Below are positions 1-6,530 of a DNA stretch of 10,354 nucleotides, in pieces. Position 1 is the stretch's first letter. The number at the start of each line of letters is the position of its first letter. The stretch comes from Thermoguttaceae bacterium. GTDB lineage: Bacteria > Planctomycetota > Planctomycetia > Pirellulales > Thermoguttaceae. The position numbers and the translations under genes are program-made. Location: positions 1-10,354 of the forward strand of contig JAFTCU010000212.1 of assembly GCA_017454585.1 (NCBI GenBank), given 5' to 3'. The notes under the pieces were generated by a model that made no database searches, had not been told where the DNA came from, and worked only from the letters and a program-made list of their open reading frames with translations.

Positions 1-1491
1 CGACTCAAAAACGTCGTGCGGCCAGCCGTCGGAGGACTGGTTCCCGATCGAAAAGTCCTGCCAGACCAGGATCCCGAACTCGTCGCAGGCGTCGTAGAAC
101 GCTTCCTCTTCACGGAAACCAGGCCCCCAGATGCGCATGATTCGGATCCCGGCGTCCCGGGCGAGGCTCAAGTACCAGCGGTACTTTTCCGGCTTCAGGT
201 CGCGCAAAACGTCGATCGGCATCCAGTTCACGCCCTTAAGGAAAACCGGCTTCCCGTTCACGACGCACTGCCATTTTCCCCAGCGGTCGCCAAGTTTCGG
301 CCCGGCCGAGTCGGTCCACTCGATCGTTCGGATCCCGAAGCGGAAGCAAATTTCGTCCTGCGTCTTTCCGTCGGCCAGAAGTTCGACCTTGGCATCGTAA
401 AGCGGCTGCGCGCCGAGGCCGTTCGGCCACCAGAGCGCCGGATTTTCCAGCGTCACTTCACCCCGGACCCAGCTTCGGCGGGTTTTCGGATGAATGGGGA
501 ATTCACGCTCAAATTTCTGACCGTCCCGGCTGAGCGTCAGGCGCACCGAGTACTGCTTCCCGCCGAGTTCATTTTGCGGAAGTCCTCCATACGCCGGCGT
601 TTTCGCGTCCATCTGGTAATTCTGTATTTTGTACTGCTCGACGGCCAGCGACTGCACGCCCGAAAGGACTTCCGTCTCAAATTTCACGACCGCCTGTTTT
701 CCGTCCGGTGAGATCGACTGGGTCGTGAGGAACGGTCGCTCAATGTGCGTTCTGGGAGCGAAATCCAGCCGGGCGCTGCGCCAGAACCCCAGCGTATAGA
801 ACGGTTCCACGCCGCTTCCCGCCGCGGTGGACCAGGGTTTGATGTGGTACGAGTCGCTCCGCCCACCGTCATGGCCCGGACGATTCACGTTGGCCGAGCC
901 GACCGCGACCGTGATCTCGTTCTCGCCGTCCATTTTCAGGAGCTTCGAAATCTCGAACTCCGGCCCGCCGAACATTCCCTCGTGCCGGCCCATGTGGACG
1001 CCATTGAACCAGACGCGGGAGTAATAATCCAGACCGTCAAACGAAAGAAAGACGTAATCCCCCCGCTGTACCCGGGCTTTTTCCTCGGGAGAAAGGGTAA
1101 AGGTCTTTTTGAAGTACCAGATTTTCCCCTCGATCCATTCGTACTGTTTCGAGTTCAGCCCGACGTACGGTTCCGGCAGAACGCCCGCCTCGCAAAGCGC
1201 GCGGTGAAGGGTGGTCGGACGGCGCATCACGTGCCATTCCTTCACGTCTTTCGTGTCCTGGTAGGTCCGGGCAGAAGTATCCCGAAAACCGAAATTCCAG
1301 TCAAGACTCAAATCGTGATGTGCGTCTCCCAGACGCGGCGTGATGCGGAAATGGTGCTGGGTCCGCACGTCTTTATCATACGGAGGAGCGTCACCCGGCG
1401 CAATCTCCGGAGCCGGAGCATCTGCCGCAAACAGAACCAGGGTGGGAAGGATACAAAAACAGAAAAACAAAAGTCCCAAAAATCTTTTCAT
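1..1491 (-). CDS. Secreted GH2 glycoside hydrolase, beta-mannosidase-like (3' end missing)
   Basis: Reading down from the ATG at 1491 gives 497 uninterrupted codons that run off the window, so the C-terminus is missing. Residues 1-23 are a Sec-type signal peptide (MKRF, a hydrophobic run, then LFAADA), so the enzyme is exported. A jelly-roll sugar-binding domain covers about 60-250 (WYFKKTF, FDGLDYYSRVWFNG, ENEITVAV). An Ig-like domain follows (ALWWPNGLGAQPLY at 352-365, FGIRTIEW at 385-392), then the start of the TIM barrel (FLKGVNWMPID at 417-427, RIWGPGFREEEAFYDACDEF, GILVWQDF at 473-480). This motif order is typical of GH2 beta-mannosidases and related exo-glycosidases. The acid/base and nucleophile glutamates would lie just past the edge, so activity and exact substrate cannot be judged. 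GGGAG (1500-1504) sits 8 nt before the ATG and supports this start. The gene probably acts in polysaccharide breakdown with the neighbouring GH43. Confidence 0.92.
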   Translation of the reverse strand, partial: MKRFLGLLFFCFCILPTLVLFAADAPAPEIAPGDAPPYDKDVRTQHHFRITPRLGDAHHDLSLDWNFGFRDTSARTYQDTKDVKEWHVMRRPTTLHRALCEAGVLPEPYVGLNSKQYEWIEGKIWYFKKTFTLSPEEKARVQRGDYVFLSFDGLDYYSRVWFNGVHMGRHEGMFGGPEFEISKLLKMDGENEITVAVGSANVNRPGHDGGRSDSYHIKPWSTAAGSGVEPFYTLGFWRSARLDFAPRTHIERPFLTTQSISPDGKQAVVKFETEVLSGVQSLAVEQYKIQNYQMDAKTPAYGGLPQNELGGKQYSVRLTLSRDGQKFEREFPIHPKTRRSWVRGEVTLENPALWWPNGLGAQPLYDAKVELLADGKTQDEICFRFGIRTIEWTDSAGPKLGDRWGKWQCVVNGKPVFLKGVNWMPIDVLRDLKPEKYRWYLSLARDAGIRIMRIWGPGFREEEAFYDACDEFGILVWQDFSIGNQSSDGWPHDVFES

Positions 1492-1535
1492 GATAAAATC
1501 TCCCAAGGAAGTGGTAAAGTCAGTGATTTAAGACT

Positions 1536-1563
1536 AGTATAACAGATTTTCCGCAAAGAACAA
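1536..1563 (-). promoter_or_regulatory. Sigma-70-type promoter of the GH2 gene
   Basis: On the minus strand TTGTTC (1558-1563) and TATACT (1536-1541) are separated by 16 nt. This places a start site near 1529, about 38 nt before the GH2 ATG, with a GGGAG ribosome-binding site at 1500-1504. The pair gives GH2 its own promoter, separate from the upstream GH43/vanZ pair. It is seen by eye against the E. coli consensus only. Confidence 0.55.
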
Positions 1564-1607
1564 GGCGGTAGAAAAAATTTTATTTTCTGGCAGAATAAAC
1601 CATTTCC

Positions 1608-1632
1608 GGGACGATGCCGGGCACATCGTCCC
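1608..1632. repeat. GGGACGATG palindrome after the vanZ-like gene
   Basis: A perfect 9-bp inverted repeat (GGGACGATG at 1608-1616, CATCGTCCC at 1624-1632) encloses a 7-nt loop and begins 4 bases past the vanZ-like stop. No strong T-run follows on the minus strand, so it is not a textbook intrinsic terminator, though it could slow polymerase or protect the mRNA 3' end. Its GGGACGA/TCGTCCC base matches the outer stem of the 23-bp repeat elsewhere in the window, suggesting a diverged member of that family. Confidence 0.6.
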
Positions 1633-1635
1633 CAC

Positions 1636-2034
1636 TCATTGATCTTTCTTCCGTGGTTTCATCAGTTTGGGGATCCCCACATTGACAAACCACCACCCGG
1701 CACCGCCAAAAACCAGGCCCTGCAGATCCTCAATAAAGTCGAAAATGTCGCAGTACCGGCCAAACCACGGGTTCAGAAGCCCCTGAAGGATTTCCGTCAC
1801 GCCCGCATACGCGATCATTCCGAGAAACAGCCAGCCTGGGTGACGGAATCGGGCACAAAGCCCCAGGACTGCCAGAACAAGGAACGCGAGAACATGGGGC
1901 GTCAGACCGACTCCAAACCCGCTTTCTGCCATTTCTTCATCTACCGGAACGATGGCAAACGGGTTATGCACGACGAGCAGAAACGTCAGGAAAATGACGT
2001 ACAAAACGAATGTGATCCGAAGCCATTTTCTCAT
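1636..2034 (-). CDS. VanZ-like small integral membrane protein
   Basis: This 132-aa protein has about four hydrophobic segments (roughly 5-22, 45-61, 66-86 and 103-122), separated by polar loops and followed by a basic tail (KPRKKDQ). It carries the VanZ-family signature: a helix-2 histidine (H47 in LTPHVLAF), the TE..Q motif (E81, Q84), R93 with D96 and D99, and a glycine-rich last helix (GLVFGGAG). VanZ proteins are small membrane proteins; one gives low-level teicoplanin resistance, but most have no known role, so no function is assigned. The start overlaps the GH43 stop as ATGA, and AAGGAG lies 9 nt upstream inside the GH43 coding region, so translation is probably coupled to GH43. The stop is TGA. 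Length is normal for the family. Confidence 0.85.
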   Translation of the reverse strand: MRKWLRITFVLYVIFLTFLLVVHNPFAIVPVDEEMAESGFGVGLTPHVLAFLVLAVLGLCARFRHPGWLFLGMIAYAGVTEILQGLLNPWFGRYCDIFDFIEDLQGLVFGGAGWWFVNVGIPKLMKPRKKDQ

Positions 2035-3008
2035 TTCAGCGGTCTCCTTTCCACCCCTTCCCGGGTCGGTTCCACGACGCGGATGGAGCCGTCCTCATTG
2101 AAGAAAAGCCGATCGATACAAACCTCGCGGTCCCACGATCCGGGCCGAAGAGGCGTACAGAGCCGATGGTAAAAAATGAACCACTCGTCGGTCCCCGGGA
2201 TCTGGAGGACCGAGTGGTGCCCCGGCCCGAAAATCCCCTTTTCCGGCCGTTTCGAGAGGATCCGGTTTTCCTCGGGAACGTTCCACGGCCCGTTGATCGA
2301 CCGCGCCCAAGCGTAACGGACTTGATACTCGACGCTCCGCGTGTCGTTTTTCGACCACGTGAGGTAGTAGATCCCAGCCCGGTAAAAGACGTGCGCACCC
2401 TCGAAAAACCCGGGGATCTCCAGTACGCGGACGGTCTCGGGCTTCAGCGAGATCATGTCGTCGCCGAGTTCCGCCATAGCGAGGTAACTGTTCCCCCAGA
2501 ACAGGTACTACTTCCCGGTTTTCGGGTCCTGGAAGACGTCCGGGTCGATTTCCACACCGCGGTTTACGCCGTCTGGATGGCAGTCGATGAGCGGCCGCCC
2601 CGAATCCCGAAACGGCCCGGCTGGTGAGTCTCCGACCGCGACGCCGATCTTCAGGTTACAGCAGAAGTAGAAGAAGTACTGAAATTTCCCGTCCGGCCCT
2701 TTTTTCTCGAGGATGGAGGGCGCCCAACCCAGCGTGTGGTCCCACGAAACATCGCGGAGGTTCAGAACGATCCCCTCCGGCCGCCAATGGACCAGATCAT
2801 CCGACGAGTACGTGCCGAAACAATCACGTACCTGCCCGAACGCCCCAGTGGCGTACACGTACACGCGCCCGGTCTGCTCCGAAAACAAAACCTCCGGGTC
2901 CGCCAGGATCCTGCCCGGAAGGAACGGATTGTGCTCCGTTTTTTCCTGAGCCAGGGTGGAAAGAGTGAGGGAAATCAGAACGAAAAAGGAAAAAATTCGG
3001 TGAGTCAT
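2031..3008 (-). CDS. Secreted GH43 glycoside hydrolase with one in-frame TAG at codon 167
   Basis: Read through its single stop, this is a 325-aa GH43 five-bladed propeller, the normal length for a single-domain enzyme. Residues 1-20 are a signal peptide ending STLA-QEK. The family's three catalytic positions are visible: the general base D37 (LADPEV), the pKa-tuning D155 (EIDPDVF) and the general acid E203 (FFEGAHVFYRAGIYYL). A late HHSVLQIP-type strand is also present. GH43 enzymes are mostly arabinofuranosidases, xylosidases or arabinanases; the substrate is not resolvable here. Codon 167 is TAG, in ...PKTGK-stop-YLFWGNS..., with the frame intact on both sides. The first fragment lacks the acid Glu and the second lacks a signal peptide and both Asp residues, so neither half should work alone. 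It is either a fresh pseudogene, a base-call error (TAC to TAG is one change) or a read-through codon. No clear Shine-Dalgarno precedes the ATG; a repeat hairpin abuts it. Confidence 0.88.
2044..2049 (-). promoter_or_regulatory. Strong ribosome-binding site of the vanZ-like gene inside GH43
   Basis: AAGGAG on the minus strand lies 9 nt before the vanZ-like ATG and within the last codons of GH43. It fixes that start and would allow some translation of the vanZ-like gene even if ribosomes stop early in GH43. Confidence 0.6.
2508..2510 (-). other. In-frame amber codon in GH43
   Basis: The minus strand reads ACC GGG AAG TAG TAC CTG TTC. GH43 proteins vary at this position, just before the conserved YLFWGN strand, so Tyr (TAC), Gln or another residue would be tolerated. 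Reading continues in the same frame to a TGA at 2031-2033. Confidence 0.9.
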
Positions 3009-3015
3009 AAAAATA

Positions 3016-3135
3016 CGGGGACGACGCTTCCAGCGTCGTTTCTAATTATGAATTGTGAATTATGAATTATAATGGAAGACGACGCTGGAAGCGTCGTCCC
3101 CGTAATTTACGGTGGCATTACTGCCACCGCTCGCC
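3016..3135. repeat. Repeat module R1: inverted pair of the 23-bp palindrome plus GGTGGCA hairpin
   Basis: Unit R1a (3017-3039) and its reverse complement R1b (3079-3101) flank an AT-rich 39-bp spacer rich in GAATTAT-type words. Each unit is itself a palindrome: four G, then 8-9-bp arms (GACGACGCT/AGCGTCGTC) around a 3-nt tip. R1b continues into a second hairpin (GGTGGCA/TGCCACC) and ends at 3135. Bases 3078-3135 recur without mismatch at 6471-6528. The module fills the gap between the R-M stop (3140) and the GH43 start (3008). A minus-strand TATAAT (3066-3071) lies in the spacer and might serve as the GH43 -10 box, but no good -35 is visible. Confidence 0.92.
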
Positions 3136-3139
3136 AGCG

Positions 3140-6100
3140 TTACTCACAAAGTGCGCGTTCTTCCGGGGTGAGGCCGTACAGGTCGAAAACCAGATCGTCG
3201 ATTTGACGGTCCAGCGACGCGGCACGGCGTTCCAGAACGACGCGCTCCTGCGGATTGAAAAACGTCTCGGTCTGCAAACGGCGATTCAACGCCAAAAGCT
3301 CCGTCACGGCCCGAACAATGTGGTTGTGTTGGGCTTTTTCTGTGGGGTTGGTGAAATCAATGGTTTTAATCGGAGTACGATTCAAAATATTGGATGAATA
3401 TGAATAATATCCGCCGCTTTTTAATGAGGCGAAACTTTGTAAATAAGTTTTCATTAAAGATGAATTCAGTATAGCAAGTATGTAGTACAAGTCGTACTGC
3501 ACATCATTGAGAGTAATTGCAAAGACTCGCGCGCAACTAAATCCTGCTTTTGAATCATCAATACAAAATTTATGGTTTTTGGTTTCACCTGGGGATACGA
3601 TTTTAATTTGTTCAAAAATGTTTTTTTGACCAAAACGCGTAAGACCAAACCAATCTTTTTTCCCTTTGAAATTTTCCCTGCTATCTTTACGACTTTCTAA
3701 AATGGCTTTTTTGCTTCGTAAATAATTATAGGCCTTTGGGTATTGTGATTTTAATTCCGCTTCTGTATATAAAACCGTTTTCCCGTTTTCGTATTTATAA
3801 GGATAAATCACAAATTTTTCAGGTCCAGAACAGTAATATCTATTACAATTCTGGGCGCGAATTACAGGTAATAGTATTTCTGGTTCAATATCTGGGCAAG
3901 TATCTTTAGTAAACATAAGCACATCATCTTTGCCTGTAAACAAGCCCGCCCAAGTATTTCCTATAACTCCAAGTTCTTCAGAAGCATCTTTAATACGATT
4001 AAAAACTGATTTCAAATTCGCATTTTTCAAAATCCAGTTACTATCGTCCAAGTCCTGGCAATTAATCAATATTGCAGGACCATGATTTCCTTCTTGCGCA
4101 TTTTGTAAATTCTCTACATAAAAATAATCAAACGTTGACGGCGTTTTATTCTGGAAGATAAAAATACTCACGTAAGTTTGAGCGCCTTTGAAAATCGGCA
4201 AATCTCCATAATCGACACATTCAGTGAGTGCATAATCTTTTAATAGAAAAGCCCTCATTGCTTGACCATATTCGGTCGTCAAAAACTGATTCGACGTAAT
4301 GAAAGATGCAATCCCGATTTCATTTTTCAGCAGTTCATGCGACTTTTCAATAAAGCACAATGAAAGCTCGATTCGTTTAAGTGCTGTTTTATAATGTGAT
4401 TTTAAATAATCAATCACATTATATTCCATATTTTGCACTCTCACATACGGCGGATTCCCAATCACGGCATCAAACCCGCCGTTTTTAAGGATCGTGCCGA
4501 AGCCGTGAACCGGGTCGCGCCAGTCGAAGGCGTTGATCGTGAGCTGCTCCTCAAGGTCGAAAAGCGTACCCTGGCTCTGATCATAAAAATCCGGGCCGAT
4601 GAGCGAGTTTCCGCAGCGGATGTTTTCCGAAAGGTTCGGCAGCGCGCGGTCGTAGAAGAGCCGCAGGTTGGATTGAAGCGCCTCGTCGTTGAACCCTTCC
4701 AGAACGCAGAGCGAAAGGGAGAGTTTGGTCACTTCCACCGCCTGCGCGTCCAGGTCCACGCCGTAAATGTTGTTCAGGAGGATCCGCTTGCGCTCGGTAA
4801 GGGTCAGCCTCCACTCGCCCGAGGCGGACTGGCATAGCGTGTTCGGGTCTGTTTTTTTTCGCTACCTGCCGGCTGCCGGGGGAATTTGCGGGATTTTGCC
4901 CGTGCGGGTCATTTCGCCGAGCCAATATTTCAGGTGCCAGTCCATGAGGAACTTGTACGCACCGAGGAGGAACGAGCCGCTCCCGCAGGCCGGGTCGAGG
5001 ATCTTCAGCCTGGCGACCTCTTTCGGCGTTTTGCCCTCGCACAGACGGCCGACCGTGTTCTGCACTATGTAATTCACGATGTACGGCGGCGTGTAGAAAA
5101 CGCCGTTCGCTTTCTTCACCTCCGGCTTTTCTTCCACTTTGACCAGCCGAGCGGGGGTGATGCGGACCACTTTCCCAAGGAAACGCTCGTAAACGTTCCC
5201 CAAAATTTCCACCGGCAGCACGTCAAACCGATACGGCGAAATGGGTGGGTAGATCCGGCTCAGAATTTCTGTCAGCGCGCGGTCGCTGAAATGCAGCTTC
5301 GGCGTAAGCGTGTCCGGTTCTTCCGTCTGATCTGGCTCGTTCGTGAAATGGAAAAAGCCGGAATTGTACTTTTCGTCCGCGGCGCGGTAAATGTCCAGAA
5401 GGTGGGCGTAAATGTTGGTTTTCTGGCCGTCGATCAATCGGAAAAGCTGCTCCTCCGGCTCGATCCCGCGGTCTTCGGCCATCCGCAGAAAAACGATTCG
5501 GTCGATGGTGCGCTGAACGACGAAATTCAGGGCGCGGGCGTCAAGTTCGGGATTATTCTTTGCCGCGTCCCGGGCAAGAATGACGCGCCATTCCTCGATT
5601 TCGCGCAGGAATTCATCATCGACTTCCGACGTGCCGGCCTTGGATTTCCGGGACTGAACGAAACGGTCGAAACTCCCGCGCATGATGTTCTCGCGATGGA
5701 AGATATCCTCGATCTCGTCCCAGCGGTCGATGTACTCCCGGAACGTGAAATACTTGATTCGCGCGACACTTGCCGGGTCGGAGATTTTCGGGCGGATGCG
5801 GCAGTCGTAAACGGCCATTTCCTCGAAGTCACTCAGGACGGAAATCGGCAGACCGCAGGACCATCCGTAGCAACGGAGCTGGTAGGCGGGTGAAATGTCA
5901 GTTTTAATCGCGACGGAGGGTTTCTTGGCTTCGAGGAAGAACTTTCGGTTCTCGCCGATCCGAAAAGCGTAGTCAGGGGCCTTTGAGTTGGAATTTCCAA
6001 CGCCTTTCAGACGAATAGAATCTTCATGAATGACTTCGCGGTAATTCAGTGCGTACCCGGCCTTATTGTTCACGTCCCAGCCGAGCGCTTCCCAGAACGG

Positions 6101-6211
6101 ATTGATGAACTCGTTCCGGGTCATCGTCTCATTGTATGACGCAGATTTGTACTGGGCGAGATTGCTCTCAAATTTTTGAACGAGTTCGCGAATTTTTTGG
6201 GGAGCGGGCAT
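3140..6211 (-). CDS. Type IIG (Eco57I-like) restriction-modification enzyme with one in-frame TAG at codon 450
   Basis: Read through its single TAG, this is a 1023-aa single-chain restriction-modification protein, typical Type IIG size. The N-terminus has the usual F..N...Y...YNET.TR..FI..LGWDV start and a PD-(D/E)xK nuclease (D80, E94, K96 in FFLEAKKP). A helical connector leads to a gamma-type N6-adenine methyltransferase: motif X NGVFYTPPYIVNYIV, motif I DPACGSGSFL (406-415), motif IV NPPY (586-589). The target-recognition region and a conserved tail (LYGLTPEERALCE) follow. I chose the ATG at 6211 because family similarity begins there; the longer reading to 6349 translates a repeat. No Shine-Dalgarno is clear. 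The TAG separates nuclease plus motif I from motif IV plus recognition domain, so plain termination would inactivate methylation. Composition drops sharply after motif IV. It ends in TAA and is bracketed by repeats. Confidence 0.93.
3365..4440. other. AT-rich segment covering the R-M target-recognition region
   Basis: By hand count, sample lines here are 27-35% G+C (3421-3480, 3781-3840, 4201-4260), against 53-55% in the flanks (4441-4500, 5161-5220). The change falls within a few codons of methyltransferase motif IV (NPPY, about 4450). It reverts near 3360, before the conserved C-terminal tail. The segment therefore encodes the specificity-determining part, inside an otherwise normal-composition gene. 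The frame is open throughout. Confidence 0.8.
4862..4864 (-). other. In-frame amber codon in the R-M gene
   Basis: The minus strand reads GGC AGG TAG CGA AAA AAA ACA GAC. The reading frame continues unchanged into ERKRILLNNIYGVDLDAQAVEVTKLSL, the conserved stretch between motifs I and IV. The codon falls in the variable linker just before it. One transition from CAG (Gln) would produce it. An A8 run follows directly, but no frame change is needed to join the halves. Confidence 0.9.
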
Positions 6212-6247
6212 GGTAATTATGAATTTTAAATGATGAATGATGAATTG

Positions 6248-6528
6248 CGGGGACGACGCTTCCAGCGTCGTTTTTCGGAGTGCGGTGATACAGTCGCGCA
6301 AGTGACATTCACCGCTTTCCCTTGCGGCAATACAGCCTCGCAGAGGCATTTGCCGCTGAACTGCGCTGGACGTCCCTCACGTGAAAATCCGTTCCAGCCG
6401 CCTCACTTTTCGGTCGCTAAGTGAAAGCGGCAAATGAAGCCTTCGGCTTCTGTATTGCCGCACTCCACATGACGACGCTGGAAGCGTCGTCCCCGTAATT
6501 TACGGTGGCATTACTGCCACCGCTCGCC
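6248..6528. repeat. Repeat module R2 filling the gap between the R-M start and the MTHFR stop
   Basis: This 319-bp gene-free gap (6212-6530) is almost wholly repeat. Unit R2a (6249-6271, followed by five T on the plus strand) and its inverted mate R2b (6472-6494) enclose about 200 bp of hairpins. Just inside them, a 17-bp inverted repeat (6277-6293 with 6450-6466) pairs completely if two G-T wobbles are allowed. R2b continues as a perfect 58-bp copy of 3078-3135. I see no credible gene inside. The TAATTATGAATT word at 6214-6225 also occurs in the R1 spacer (3043-3054). Confidence 0.9.
6282..6461. repeat. Cluster of REP-like hairpins with a shared base stem and variable tips
   Basis: Three hairpins share one plan: GCGG(TG or CA)ATACA, a self-complementary tip, AT(TCA or TTG)CCGC. 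Copy C is 6282-6315 (tip GTCG/TGAC), copy A is 6324-6356 (tip GCCTC/GAGGC), and copy B is 6427-6461 in opposite orientation (tip GAAGCC/GGCTTC on the plus strand). The base-stem difference between C and A is compensatory (GCGGTGA/TCACCGC versus GCGGCAA/TTGCCGC). Weaker stems lie between them: GCTGGA/TCCAGC (6365-6398) and TCACTT/AAGTGA (6403-6424). Confidence 0.75.
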
Positions 6529-6530
6529 TA

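Noticed and set aside
16..1542. Long plus-strand open frames opposite the GH2 gene (16-711 and 745-1542)
   Set aside because: They mirror a clear GH2 protein on the minus strand, show no recognisable motifs, and are typical antisense shadows in GC-rich DNA.
4853..4860. A8 run as a frameshift or slippage site explaining the R-M break
   Set aside because: Both halves are in the same frame; only a stop codon separates them, so slippage would break the frame and not repair it.
4886..5893. Plus-strand 335-codon frame opposite the R-M gene
   Set aside because: Antisense to the conserved nuclease/methyltransferase domains; no family features.
6249..6275. Palindrome plus five T as a plus-strand intrinsic terminator
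   Set aside because: No plus-strand gene lies upstream; it is better explained as one unit of the repeat family.
6212..6349. N-terminal extension of the R-M protein to an ATG at 6349
   Set aside because: It would translate the repeat hairpins; family similarity starts at the ATG at 6211.
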